Positions 45,496 to 57,606 of a stretch of 64,000 bases of DNA are shown here, piece after piece. Origin of the DNA: Timema cristinae (lineage: Eukaryota > Arthropoda > Insecta > Phasmatodea > Timematidae); assembly GCA_039000515.1 (NCBI GenBank), contig JBCFYV010002255.1:19066390-19130389 (forward strand), in the 5' to 3' direction. Numbering within the stretch: the stretch's first letter is position 1; every line of letters begins with the position of its first letter. A model generated the notes under the pieces. The model saw only the letters and a program-made list of their open reading frames with translations, was not told the DNA's origin and did no database searches. Made by a program: the position numbers and the translations under genes.

Positions 45496-45799
45496 GGTGA
45501 CCTGGCGGTCTAGGGGTAAGGTGTCGGACTTATGTGCTGGGGTCCAGGGTTCAATCCTTGGTCCCTGCACATATTTATCTGATTATCAAACCCTTCCTTC
45601 ACCTCTGACAAGACATCTTGTGAATGTGTGGAATGCCAGGCCTTCACCGTGGTTCGGATCCCACGTTAAACTGTAGGTCCTCCATTTCATCTCCAATCAC
45701 CTTACCATTACACATTAGCGTAAGTGCGTATAACCCGGATGGTTAGAAAGACGCGGTAATAATATAATAATAATAATAATAATAATAAAATAATAATAA
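45496..45799 (+). mobile_element. SINE B copy with 12-bp TSD
   Basis: Complete head, body and (TAA)n tail; duplication CTAGACCAAATG (45484-45495) and CTAAACCAAATG (45800-45811), one mismatch. Confidence 0.92.
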
Positions 45800-45811
45800 C
45801 TAAACCAAATG

Positions 45812-46200
45812 TTATCAATTAATTTTTTGCTGACATTGAATCTATATAAACTTATCCGATAAAAGTCCTACGTATTTTTGACCAATTGACTTTTAAAGTT
45901 TGACAAAATAAAGATTGGCTATAAAAAAAACTAACTGGTGTGATTAACTTTGTTACTTTATGTCTATTACCCGTTTATAAAAATATTTTGTGTATAAGTT
46001 AGTTAAATATTTATACCATTTTTAAGTATTTTACATTGATTTTTAAAAATTCTTGATGTAAAACAGGTTTGTTTAGTCGTACGGTTATAGAACCAGTGAG
46101 TTAATAAGACAAGTAGATAAAATAAACAAGTTAAGGAGGGTAGATTTTAGGGACATCCGACATCAGTCACCTGAAAGAAGAACGGTGTAAAACACACTTG
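45812..46200. other. AT-rich intron, nothing recognised
   Basis: No feature recognised. Confidence 0.5.
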
Positions 46201-46206
46201 TTAAAC

Positions 46207-46470
46207 ATTCACTCGATTCGGTGGCCACATAGTCTAACGCGATACTCTCGCATTGGACTAGATATCCGATAACGGGGAGATTGAGGTTCGAATCTCAGTC
46301 GGGTGTACTGGGGGTGATTTTTACTAAAATGGTTTTCTATTCTCCCTCCACGCAAATGTGGGTAAACTTCCTATAAATATAACTTTCCTAAACTCGAGAA
46401 CCACTACCGTAATTAGTACATAGGCGTATACCTTGAACGGGTAGTAAGACGCGTTACTGGGAAAAAAAAC
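46207..46470 (+). mobile_element. SINE C copy
   Basis: Head 'GGTGGCCACATAGTCTAACG', box B GGTTCGAATCTC, tail 'CTTGAACGGGTAGTAAGACG'. Confidence 0.83.
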
Positions 46471-46944
46471 ATTGCTTGGTGAATCTGTATGTTACCTAAA
46501 CTCAGTCCTCTCCGTAGTCAGGTGTCTTAACCTCTCACCTGAACATGCCTGCGAGAAAAACAGTCACGATAAGATGAAGACAGTAGAGACAGAAGTTTAC
46601 GATTTATTAATGTCCATAGCTGCGATGGTTTCGACTCTGTGGGCGTGACGCTTATATAGCGGAACCAAATCTCGTTGATGAGAGAACCTTTACAAACTAG
46701 CTATCACTAAGATTTCCGCTCTCAGTCTAATAATATAAGTTCAAAAGCAGTTCCGCTATTCCACGCCAGGGTAGACGTTTCGGGGCTTATAAGTACGTAA
46801 TAACGACGAAAATATTCATCAGATGTTCTTGATGTAAAGGAGATTTGATATGAGGAAAACACAGAGACAATTGAGCAACTACGATATATCTACCAAATAG
46901 CGTCTATGAAGGACTTGGGGAAGTAATACGCTATGTTACAACAA

Positions 46945-47215
46945 CGAAACCATCACCATCGTCAACATTAACAAACATCAAAAACCGTCTCCATCCTGTG
47001 GCCGGGTCAGTTTAGTAAAATACCTCCATCTTCCTCTATCTTTCCATCACTATTCTTCCTTTAGTTGCTTCCATTCGTCTCCTCTCACTTACACAATTTC
47101 TGTTATCTGCTTCACCCATCTAATCAATCTCTTTCTTGGCCTCCCTTGCGGTATTTTTCCTACATATTTCATTTCCATCATTTTTTTTTTGTCATTCTTT
47201 CTTTTCCATCCTCAT
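46945..47215 (-). mobile_element. LINE family 2, 3' end
   Basis: The minus strand encodes G-R-P-R-K ... E-W-K-Q-L-K-E-E ... W-K-D-R-G-R-W-R, then L-T-R; the clearest copy of this family in the window. Confidence 0.75.
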
Positions 47216-47371
47216 TACTTAGCCATACCATCTACAACAACTACTAAACCATTGTTAATAATTAATCATGTTTCTATATTCTCATTCAAAGAACCAAACC
47301 TATTTGTTTTGATTTATGACATTCCAAATTTTGTATAAAATTAGGACCAAATATAATATTTTTTTAATCTG

Positions 47372-47608
47372 TCACAGCGCCTTAATACCTATTTTTGTTA
47401 AACGAATATTTATTAATGAAGCTAATGTCTTAGGGATGAAGAAGGCTTAGGTTAGAATAAATAAGCCCGAATTTTCATCGAGAGAGGGTGGAAAACCATT
47501 TAGGGAAAAAAAAACCGCCCCAATGAGTTTCGAACCCTCATCTCCTCATCATTGATAGTCCAGTCTATTGTGATGGTTACGCAGACCATTAAACCACCAA
47601 AGTTGGTA
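47372..47608 (-). mobile_element. SINE C copy
   Basis: Tail complement degraded; body 'GAGAGAGGGTGGAAAACCAT', inverted head 'GAGTTTCGAACCCTCATCTC'. Confidence 0.75.
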
Positions 47609-47986
47609 AAAATAAGCATTATTAAGGTTTAAGTGTTAATTTAAGGCTTAAATATTAATATTTCGACTACTATTTTGTGGTAATTTATAGCCAGTTACTG
47701 CACCAGACCCTTTATACTCATTTGGATCGTATCCTATAGTTCTCGAATCCAAATTTTAAACTTTCTTTCGAAATGTACAATTTTACTCAAAGTGAAAATA
47801 TTTAAAATTCAATCAAAAGAAAGTGGTTTAAAAGTTATTGTCACTGAAAAATGCTATTTTCTTTATCCCACCGTTTTATAGTAAATTAACTACATCAATA
47901 TAATTTTGTAATTTTCTTTATTATTTTGTTATTCTTTCTATTACACATGTCTGTATTTTTATTTATTTTTTTAGATTCTTATTTAG

Positions 47987-48365
47987 TTGGGGTGCTAGTG
48001 AGAGCAAGCCTATTGCATTAATTTTGCAGTTTTTATAGCATTAACATTATTTGGCCAAAATAAATAAATATTTCTTCTATAAAAACATAGAGTTTAGTTT
48101 TCTGTATATGCTAATCTCAACAGATTTTGAATATTTGTCATGAGCAAAGTGGCATTTGGTGAGAAATTTTTAAATAAAGAGAAAATTGTCATAAATTCCA
48201 GGACACCTTTGACAGCTATTCAAGAATTGTTGAGATTATCATGTGCATAAAACTAAACTATATGTTTCTATGGAAGAAATATTTGGTTTATTTTGGCCAA
48301 AAAATGTTTATGCTATAAAAACTTCAAGAATACTGCCCTAAACTCACGCTCATTAGCACCCCACC
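47987..48365. mobile_element. Foldback element P, copy 5
   Basis: Right end CCCCACC|TTAA (48366-48369); left TTAA degraded to TTAG. Subterminal 'TTTATTTTGGCCAAAA' and its complement near the other end are well preserved. Confidence 0.8.
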
Positions 48366-48369
48366 TTAA

Positions 48370-49180
48370 GGATAATATAGAAACACTAATGAATCTTTGT
48401 TCACGTCTTCTCAAATGGACGAGGTTAACATCGCAGCCATCCCAGATTGACACCTTCCTTTTCTTTACGATGCGTGTGATATAGGCCTACAATTTATTAA
48501 TACAATTTTAAAAGATATCAACAATACTATAAAAAAAACACTGATAATATGGTAAAATTGTATTTGTAATTTTTTTAAGGCCCCTCCTTTAAAAGTTGGA
48601 CCTTGTTGATATTAGTTCCTTTACTTTATTTTTTTAAATGCACGACGTTCTAAAAATATTAATAAATTATCTATGAACACACATGTATTATTTATCAAAT
48701 TTATCTCTCTGAACAATATGTTTGCACGACTAAAATATTTCAAAGCATAATTCAGTTAACTCTTGTCTCACTTTTCCACTGATACACCTACTTTGACAAT
48801 GTAATAATAAAACTGAAATGAAATGAAATTAGCAATCTTCTCTCTCTCTTTTATTGAGAGTAATTATATTTTCGTCTGGTTCAGAAGATGGCATCAATAG
48901 AGTAACAAGAAAAGCCTTGATATTAAATCGTAATTCTGTTCCTTTTGTGCAAATACAGTGGTGAAATTGATTGTCTGCAAAAGAAGGGTGCTTATGTTAG
49001 AAGAGTTTGTACAGTCCGATCGTCTTAATAATAGCTTTGTTAGGAGTTTTTTAAAAAAAAATTAAAGTAGAATCACTAACATTGGATAACAATCACATTA
49101 TTTATATCCCAAATGTCAAATCTGACAACTGTGAAAATGGAAAAACAACAGAGCATGTGGTTTGGCGGTTGAATACATAA
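48370..49180. other. AT-rich intron, nothing recognised
   Basis: No feature recognised. Confidence 0.5.
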
Positions 49181-49186
49181 AGATCC

Positions 49187-49310
49187 ACTTCGGTTGTCGA
49201 ATGTTCTAAGCCTAAGGCTCACTCTATCAATAGACTAATCTGCCAATGTCTGGGATATTGGAGTTCTAATCCCAATCTACGTACTAAGGGTGGTTTTTCT
49301 AGTATCTATA
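49187..49310 (+). mobile_element. SINE C 5' half
   Basis: Head and box B region present, body and tail missing. Confidence 0.55.
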
Positions 49311-49406
49311 ACATCTAAACATCAAATTTTAATTGACTCCAACAAATCATTTCCACTGAAGTCCCAGGTATAGATAGAGAGACAGAACAGGCAGTTGTCA
49401 TAGCTT

Positions 49407-49892
49407 GGGCCCGGATTTTAATGACGTGTCATATATACATCACATATTTCAATGCTCATTAAGTACATAAACTCTGTTAATAATTTCCTTATTGTTGGTC
49501 ATTTTTTTTTTTTGCGTCGTTTTAGAATCATTTATAGGTATTTTTTATGAAAAATAGATGCATTTTTGAGTCATCTTAAGGCATACATGTTGAATAAGTA
49601 TATTTTTATTGCAATCAATATTTTATAAATCTATTTTTTTTCAACACACAGTTGTCGGTGTGAGAAGATAATAACAGCTATAACTTCTGAAATATATATA
49701 TTTATAAATCAATATTATAATTATCAAAATGCAGGAGTTTAAGTTGTTAGAGGCTTTTCATTGCCAATGTATATTTTAGTCTATATTTATAAAGCACGAG
49801 TTTGATTTAGTCGTGTGCATTTATTACAACAATTTGTTAAAGTCATCTTTTAGAATTTTTAGGTCATTTTATAGGTAATTAATTATTCTGGG
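49407..49892 (+). mobile_element. T-rich TIR element, copy 3
   Basis: Begins GGGCCCGGATTTTAATGACG and ends ATTATTCTGGGCCC. Interior shares 'ACATAAACTCTGTTAATAAT' and 'ACATGTTGAATAAGTATATT' with copy 1 in inverse orientation. Confidence 0.6.
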
Positions 49893-50480
49893 CCCTAGTC
49901 ATAGGTGTAAATAAGATTCAATAATTTGAGTTAGAGGACACATAAAACGTCGTCATAATTTCGAGTTCCAAAATGTCCACGTTAGCGATAATTTCTCTAT
50001 GTTATGAACAAGTATAAATAGATTATTTCTTCCTGTTAAAGAATAATTTAATCAAAGTTCTCATCACTCGCTCCATATTCGAGGATAAACTTTCAAGGTC
50101 AATCCATTGGCATGCCAATAAAAACCACAAGAGAGACCGCCTTAGTTAGAACAATAGACCGCCAATGAAAATAAAATCCCGGCCATAAAAAATAGCGCTA
50201 TAAACTTGTCTAACAAAACGTTTCAATAAGACTGACATCAGGAATGGTTTTTTTTAAGAGTTACGTATTTTCTTTTAGTGTGTTTATTTATATAGCAGCG
50301 TTAACCTTTTTCTTTGTTTACTTTTAACAGTTGTATTTTAATTTTATTTTGTTTTTGCAAATTTATTACTACTACTACCATTTGTAGCTACACTAATGAG
50401 GGATGGATAAAAAGGCAAGATTAAATATAACTGCACTTGCTTGGAATAAGAGATATAAACGAATCCTTAAATAAAGGCTG
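49893..50480. other. AT-rich intron, nothing recognised
   Basis: No feature recognised. Confidence 0.5.
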
Positions 50481-50481
50481 C

Positions 50482-50735
50482 TCCGATGGCCGCGTGGTCT
50501 AACGCGCTACTCTTGCAGTAGGCTAGACTGCCGATAACGAGGAGATCAAGGTTCGAACCTAGGTCGGATGTACTGAGGTTGTCTTTTCCCAAAATAGTTC
50601 TTCACTCTCCCTCCCCGCTAATGTAAGTGCACTTCCTCTAAATACAACCTTCCTAATCCCTAAAGCCATTAACTTAATTAGTACATGTGTGTATAGCCCG
50701 AACAGGTAGTAAGACGTGGTGCTAAAAAAAAATTA
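50482..50735 (+). mobile_element. SINE C copy, well preserved
   Basis: Head 'GATGGCCGCGTGGTCTAACG', box B GGTTCGAACCT, full body, tail and poly-A. Confidence 0.87.
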
Positions 50736-50934
50736 GCAAAAAATTACCACCCATAACTGGCAAACTAGGCTAGACGAGCCTAGACAACATACATTCACTT
50801 CAATTAGTAAAGGCTAATTTTATATAAATACATATATTTGGGGACACTGGTGATTAAAATAAGTTACCAAAAATTTTTAATTAATAATATGCGCTTTAAA
50901 TAGTTTCGCCCCCCATTTTTTTATTTCATGTTCA

Positions 50935-51130
50935 ATGTCCTATTAACTGCCCGGTCTATGCACATATTTATACTAATAGGGTAAGGATGATAAAGGTAGA
51001 TTTTTTATAGGAAATATACCCGTATTTTAGTGAAGGTAGAGTTGGAAATAATTTTTAGGAGAAAGCCTCTAAAGGCACCCAGTCGGTACTCGAATCCTAG
51101 TCTTTCCATCATAGAAAACCCCAACAAAAT
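50935..51130 (-). mobile_element. Diverged SINE C
   Basis: 'GTCCTATTAACTGCCCGGTC' replaces the usual tail; body and box B complement (ACTCGAATCCTAGTC) recognisable. Confidence 0.55.
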
Positions 51131-51344
51131 TAAACTGAACCCCATCAGTGTGAGTGGCTTTTAAATTTTAAGCATCATAGTTTGGGATTGGTTAAATATG
51201 GTTAACCTACATCACCAACCGTCACGTCGTATTATAATTAATAATTTAAAATGGTTATCTATTATAATTTACACAAAGTAAATTTTAAGACTAAGAGATG
51301 AATAGAAAGTGTGTTTGTGAAATCAAAGAAAAAATAGATATGAT

Positions 51345-51880
51345 CCAACGCAAACCAACCATAACGATGAAAATTTTACTTATGATCTAAGGTAAATTAA
51401 CTATAACGATGAAAACTATGTTTATTATTCAAGCCAAACTTCCAATCTTGGTGAGAATGATATGTATGAACCAAGGAAAACAGACCATTACGATGGAAAC
51501 CTTTGTTTATGATCCAAGACAAACAGATCATCACTATGAAAACTTAATTTATGGTCTAAGGCAAACATATAATTGCGATGAAAACTATATTTATGATCCA
51601 AGACTGACAGATCATCAAGATTAAAACTCTATTTATGATAAAAGGCACAATCACAGATTAAAACTCTTATAAAACTAACTTACTCTATTTATGATTCAAG
51701 GTCAACCAACAACCACGATGAATAAACTTTATGATCCAAGTATATAATAGACCTTCGCGATGAAAACTATATTTATGATAAAAGGAAACAGATAATCAAG
51801 ATTAAAACTCTAGTTGTAATTCAAGACCAAACCAACCAACTATTTATGTTTCAAGGCAAACATACCATCGTGATGAAAAC
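51345..51880. repeat. Minisatellite, ~42-bp unit, about 10 degenerate copies
   Basis: The unit is TATGATCCAAGACAAACAGA plus about 22 bases ending in GATGAAAACTAT. Where the 42-bp register holds it gives an apparent 14-residue peptide repeat (Y-D-P-R-Q-T-D-H-H), which explains the 71-codon ORF at 51409-51624. Length changes later break the frame, so it is unlikely to be coding. Confidence 0.8.
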
Positions 51881-52248
51881 TTTTTTTAATAGTCGGAACC
51901 ACTAGGCCATTATCGAAACTTCCTTGTCTGCTGTTGAAATAGAGGTCTAACCAACGAGTAAACATACTGCTTTTGGAATTGCCATTAATTTTCGTTTGGA
52001 TAAATCCGAAAACTGTGCTTGCGATGTTATTACTCCCATAGGTGTTTTATCGGAAGATTAATTTCACCTTCAATATATAAAGAGGTTTGGGTATTAAGGC
52101 ATAGGTTCTATATTTTCACAAAAACCAACCCCTTTCAGGACGTTCCCCTAACATTAGAGTAAGTTTTCCCACGAAATCAATTTTTGGACCAAAAAATAAA
52201 TTAACGACATAAATAGAGTTGAGATCCCTTACGTTTAATGGTTTCCAG

Positions 52249-52341
52249 GAAAACGATCATGGCGTGTACTTTGTTAAGGGGCGAAGCGGAAGCTGTTAAT
52301 TTTATACAAGAAATGATGGGTTATTCTGAACACGTCCCAAG
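52249..52341 (+). CDS. Weak candidate downstream exon
   Basis: An AG at 52247-52248 (TTTCCAG) followed by one base would continue the phase-2 end of exon C. The frame stays open through about 31 codons to a possible AAG|GTGCAA donor; unspliced it would run about 23 codons more and stop. The pyrimidine tract is poor and no homology is recognised. Listed only because splice phase and frame agree; it is probably not real. Confidence 0.15.
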
Positions 52342-52489
52342 GTGCAAGCACTCGCACACACATGTGACTCACATGAAACCCTCAGTTTTAACGCTGTGCT
52401 TACCTTTTTGAAATGATGTTTTAAATTTAATCCTTATACTAGTCATAAAATTTGTTTGGTTCAAAAATCAACAGTTTTGAAAAAAGAAA

Positions 52490-52805
52490 CTCAGTGGCCT
52501 CTCAGCCTGCAACCGAGACATAATGACCAAACGCCCATCGTCTGTTGGCGAGATAGTGCCAACTTTTTGTTGGTTGAATGTGTCAGGTGGTTATCACAAC
52601 AAACCCTCTGACCATTAATCTCAGTTTTCTAGACCGTAGCTGCTGCTTTTTAATTCAAATAACTCCTTATTTATCCTCACAAGGCCAAGTAAACCCTGTT
52701 CCAGACTCACTACTTCACAAAGAATCTGGAACGTTGGTAATCGAACCCGGGACCTCTCGATCTGTAGCTATTAACTGTGACTACTAGACCCCATGTGGTC
52801 CAGTC
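52490..52805 (-). mobile_element. SINE E copy
   Basis: Matches 56570-56850: 'ATTAATCTCAGTTTTCTAGA', 'CCCTGTTCCAGACTCAC', box B complement AATCGAACCCGGGACCTC, 'GACTACTAGACC'. Confidence 0.65.
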
Positions 52806-52879
52806 CTTTAAATATTTCTGAAATATTATTTTGTATGGCTTTATTAATAATGTTAACGTAATGTTAACCCTAATCAGTG

Positions 52880-53100
52880 GGCTCGCAGACCCAGGCGTAA
52901 GCTTCGTTTAGTCTGGTTTGTCGATGTCAAAAAAAACTTTATTCAAATACCAGTGGTGTACTGCAATGTGTGTTTTTTCTTAAGCCATCTCTCCATGCAA
53001 TGTGTGTACACTTCATCTCAATTATACTTTACTCATCCCTACCCAATCAGCGAGATATATTCGGATAGCTCGGATGGGTACTAAGACGTGAAGCACTAAT
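52880..53100 (+). mobile_element. Degenerate SINE C
   Basis: Only the body (GTGTGTACACTTCATCTCAA) and tail (GCTCGGATGGGTACTAAGAC) are clear. Confidence 0.5.
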
Positions 53101-53565
53101 AGGAAAAAATAAAAATATTGTAGTATTTGTGAGTACTCATAAAATATAATATATACCTATATTAAGCGTCTCTCTAATATTTATAATATACATATGTATT
53201 GAAATATTTATTAATATTATCTAATATGTATCAATAATATTAATAATTTATTCTACAAACCTCATATAATTATTTTTAGATATAGGTCCTACTGAATTTC
53301 AGTCCCATACATTAATTACGTCACCTTAATAATAGTACTTGGAAAGCATAAAATAGCAACTTTGAGCTTTAATAAATCGTGAAATATAATGATTTTAAGT
53401 TATTGAATCATTTTACACCTATCCCTTATATACTTGTTAAACTTGTGTAGTAAAATGAGTATTGTCGAATTACCTTAAGCAACGAAAACCTAACCTCAAT
53501 TATATATTTATCATGGCTTCCGTCATACCCCAAAAAGTATTAAGAATCAATTCTCATTTAAACAT

Positions 53566-53775
53566 CATCATCATCATCATCATCAACTATTTCCAAACTT
53601 TGGCTTGGGCAGTTTATTAAAATAATGACACCTTCCTTATACTTCAACCACTCCTGATTTAATTGTTTACATTCTTCTAGTCTCACTTGCACACTTTCTG
53701 TTATCTGCTCCTCCCATCGCTTTCTTGGCCTCCCTTGTGGTCTTGTTTCTACATACTTAATTTGACAACATGTAA
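53566..53775 (-). mobile_element. LINE family 2, 3' end
   Basis: CATCATCAT tail at the left, then the antisense of the ORF2 C-terminus (CTCCTCCCATCGCTTTCTTG, complement of a G-R-P-x-K-R-W coding segment). Confidence 0.68.
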
Positions 53776-54024
53776 ATATTAAATAAAATATAGCGATAAT
53801 GGAAATCTATCCGTGGTGCTTCTAATAATCACCGTAAGAGCTCAGCTACACTTTTTTGCGATCTATTGACAAAATCAAAACCTTTTTTTTAACACTTTTC
53901 TAAATCAAACTATCGCTGTGGCATTAAAAGAAATAACTAAAGTAGGGTTTTGTCACGAAAGAACCTTTGAAAAATATAACATACCTTTAATTTGTGTGGC
54001 AAACAATTATTACAATATGATATT

Positions 54025-54150
54025 GATATTATCTATTAAAGGTGACAGCTGCAGATTCCATGACCTCATGTAACAATACGAGAAAGTAGAACTAGTAGCT
54101 TTTATAGCTGCAAAATAAGGATATCTATATTAAAATTGAACTCTATCTCG
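54025..54150 (+). repeat. Interspersed repeat H
   Basis: TATTGATATTATCTATTAAA GGTGACAGCTGCAGATTCCA ... ATTAAAATTGAACTCT. Confidence 0.6.
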
Positions 54151-55085
54151 GGGCAGTTGAATTTTTCCTATTCTTTCCAAAAGAATAAATTTTAATAATC
54201 TACAAAGTTATCCTAAAAGGTTTTTAAGAGGGATTCAATATGGTAATCTAAACGTTTTATTAAGGCCCTTGGCCCTGTCGAGTGCAAGTCTAAAACCTAT
54301 TTTGTGGGATGGTGGGCGGGAGGGTGAAAGTCATGTTGTGGCTTCACAACCGACCAAAGTATCCTTCCGCGCCAACAAGAACAGATGGATCACGGAACCC
54401 ATATATGGTGCTAGCTACCGAACAGGTCTCTAGGAAAAACCATACGTTTGGAAATATCAGTTTTCTCGAGATCGAGGGAAATTTTTATAGTAATATTTTC
54501 AACACTTCTTCTAAGATAATGTATCAATGTTTATTAGGTGTTATATTTTATTATTTTTTGTTATGAAGCCTACAAATTTCTATTGAAAAATGTCAATTTT
54601 ATCAATATTTGATCACTGTTAAAATTATAGAGGAGGTGTTCATAAAAAGTATAAATTAATCAACATGCTTCTATTCCTGAACAAACCGTTTCCGAAAAGA
54701 AAATTGCAAAAGCATAACAATTTTTGAAGATAACCGTTTGTTCCCACGGCTCTGTATTTCCACGCCAAATGAAAAGGGCCAATCACCTAAACGAGAAATT
54801 GTATTAAACTAGATTACGCATTCGATTATTTTAAACAAATTCTCAAAATACATTTGTTCTTACATTGAACCAATTAGAATGTAAATGTAATTTAGAAATT
54901 AAAGTTATTTAATATTAAATTTTGTCCTAAAAATATATTTAAAATATACGTCAACACATAAAGAATACGTCTAACAAGCAAAGGGATTTTACAAAGCTTC
55001 CTTTTAGGCTATAGACAGTTTTATATTAATGTAAGTTCACATGATGAGAAAGAAGAATGTTAGGTAAATTAATTTGGTATTTTCT
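54151..55085. other. AT-rich intron, nothing firm
   Basis: A GC-richer patch at about 54270-54440 contains an 85-codon ORF without recognisable motif or splice support. Confidence 0.4.
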
Positions 55086-55089
55086 TGGA

Positions 55090-55330
55090 AAGGAAGTGGG
55101 TGGGTGGGAGTGAGGTGACCTCTGAACGGTATTCGAACCAATCCAACAGCTTAACTCAAGTCAGTAGCGTGTCTGCCCGCTGAGCTAAGAGTCCCGGGTT
55201 TCCCCTTTCACAGTGATTACATAACGACCAGGGGGATCGATGTGGTGTTTGGTCTATATTTAATTTGTTTTATAAGTCGTGTTCTGATAATATCGGTCGG
55301 TTCAGAAAGTGCACGTTAAATACCTAAATT
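55090..55330 (+). mobile_element. SINE D1 copy
   Basis: tRNA-like part 'GTCAGTAGCGTGTCTGCCCG', body 'CACAGTGATTACATAACGAC', tail 'CGGTTCAGAAAGTGCACGTT'. Confidence 0.65.
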
Positions 55331-55475
55331 AACATTTATGTTCCTCAAAGGGGATAGAAATCAGTTTCCCCAACATCAAATTAAAAATATATATTTGCCA
55401 ACATCGTAGAAATTGTTGGGTTTAAAAAAAAAGCATTTATATTTTTAATAATAATACATTTTTTGCAATGATTAG

Positions 55476-55776
<301 letters not shown>

Positions 55777-55851
55777 AGATATTATCAAAAATTAGAAATT
55801 TTCTCTTATGTAAAGTACCCTTAAGAAAGTATTTTTTATGGGATCCACTTC

Positions 55852-56072
55852 GGTGGCCGCATTGTCTAAGGCACCACTCTCGCAGTAGACTAGACTGTCA
55901 ATGACGGTCGGGTGTACTGAGGGTGGTTTTTTTTAAATGGCTTCTCACTTACTCTACCCAAATGTGGGTACATTTCCTTCCTATAAATATGATATTCGTA
56001 ATCCCTAAAACCATTAGCTTGATTAATACATAAGCGTATAACCCGAACTGGTAGTAAGACGCGTGCTAAAAA
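55852..56072 (+). mobile_element. SINE C copy
   Basis: Head 'GGTGGCCGCATTGTCTAAGG', a deletion across box B (GACTGTCAATGACGGTCGGG), body and tail. Confidence 0.8.
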
Positions 56073-56569
56073 GAAAAAAAAACTCATGAGGAAATGAGAA
56101 TTGCCATTTTATTTGTAATGGCCGTGTCTGAATAGTATATGTGCTACATACTTCTACACTTTTCTACATACTCTAATCAAACATTTTTCTGGTGCATAAG
56201 GTGCATAATACTTTTTTCAGACATCACAGCACAGCTAGAAAAATAGAGTTGCCGGGAGGCTACTTCTGAAACATGAGTTTCCATGACAACATGATTGAAT
56301 TTTTAGTTATGTTTTGTCTAGCGTACGCTTAGTTTTGTTTTAAACATAAATAAACATACCAATATTTCTTTAAAAATGAATTTATATTATCATGAAGATC
56401 TCTTGTTTAAACCCGTTCTAAATATTTCACAACACAATTTATTGAAACTCTTCCAGAGAATGAATTAATTTTGTTAAGACCGCATCAAAACGCAAAACAC
56501 AGGGCAACCAAATAAATTTTAAAATTATTCTACAAATGTATAACTCTATAGTGTGAGCCCAGAAGTGAC

Positions 56570-56850
56570 CTATACCGACTGGGCAACCACCGACGTTAGC
56601 AATGATAGTGCCAACATTTGCAGATTGAGGGTACCATGTGTTCAGCACAATGAGCCTTCTGGCTGTTAATCTCAGTTTTCCAAGCCGGAACTGATACTTC
56701 TTTATTCAAGTATCTCCTCATTTGTCCTCAAGATGCAGAATTTTACCCCGTTCCAGACCCACAGTTTCGCAGATAAATTTTGGAGGCCCCGAGGATCGAA
56801 CCCTAGATCTCTTGACATGTAGTCATGAACTCCGACTTATAGAATATTAG
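56570..56850 (-). mobile_element. SINE E copy
   Basis: See 52490-52805; box B complement GGATCGAACCCTAGATCTC and 'GACATGTAGTCATGAACTCC'. Confidence 0.65.
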
Positions 56851-57600
56851 ATGGTTATTTTTACATTATTAATCATATTCCGCTGGTGTGAATAAATAAT
56901 TTTCTAGGTCCAAAAAATTTGTATTTTTATGACAAACCTTAATTTATGCATCTTTAAATTTTGACAGAAATCGTAAATTAAGTTTTATATATTATTAACT
57001 GTTCACTATTTTTAATGTATTTTTTTCTGTCAAAAATGTTTTTATCGGGGCTATCAAGAGTGATTATTCAAAATAATGTTTGAATAAAAAACTGTTTCAT
57101 TTAAGTTATTTAAAGGAATATAAAAAGAGTTTTTAATGGGGCTTTTTTTCCCCGGAAGATTTTACGTTGACTAAATCCGGACTAATCTTATTTTAATGGC
57201 AACCCCTCTATGGAAGTTTAAAATAAAATTAAATTGAAACAAAAAAATAACGTTGGAGTTTGTAAACAATTGTCTGACGGCAAAATAAAGAACTACTTAT
57301 AGGAAATGTAATAACACGCTACTGGGTTTGGTTATTTATATGAGAAACAAAGATCTTGTTGAGAAATAATGTTCTTTTATGCAAATAATTTCCACCCCCA
57401 TAGAGAAGATGGTATTTCAAGCGCATTGCAGCTATATTATGGCTTGTTTAGTTGTGTGGTGGGTAGGATATATTCTAAAGGGTCAATTACATAAAAGCAA
57501 AATCTAATGAGTTGTCGTTAAAAATGTAACTTTTCAACTGAATATAACTATAATATAATTGCGATGTATTGTGTTAAAATAAACTTTAAAAAAATACCAT
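56851..57600. other. AT-rich intron, nothing recognised
   Basis: No feature recognised. Confidence 0.5.
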
Positions 57601-57606
57601 CCCAAC

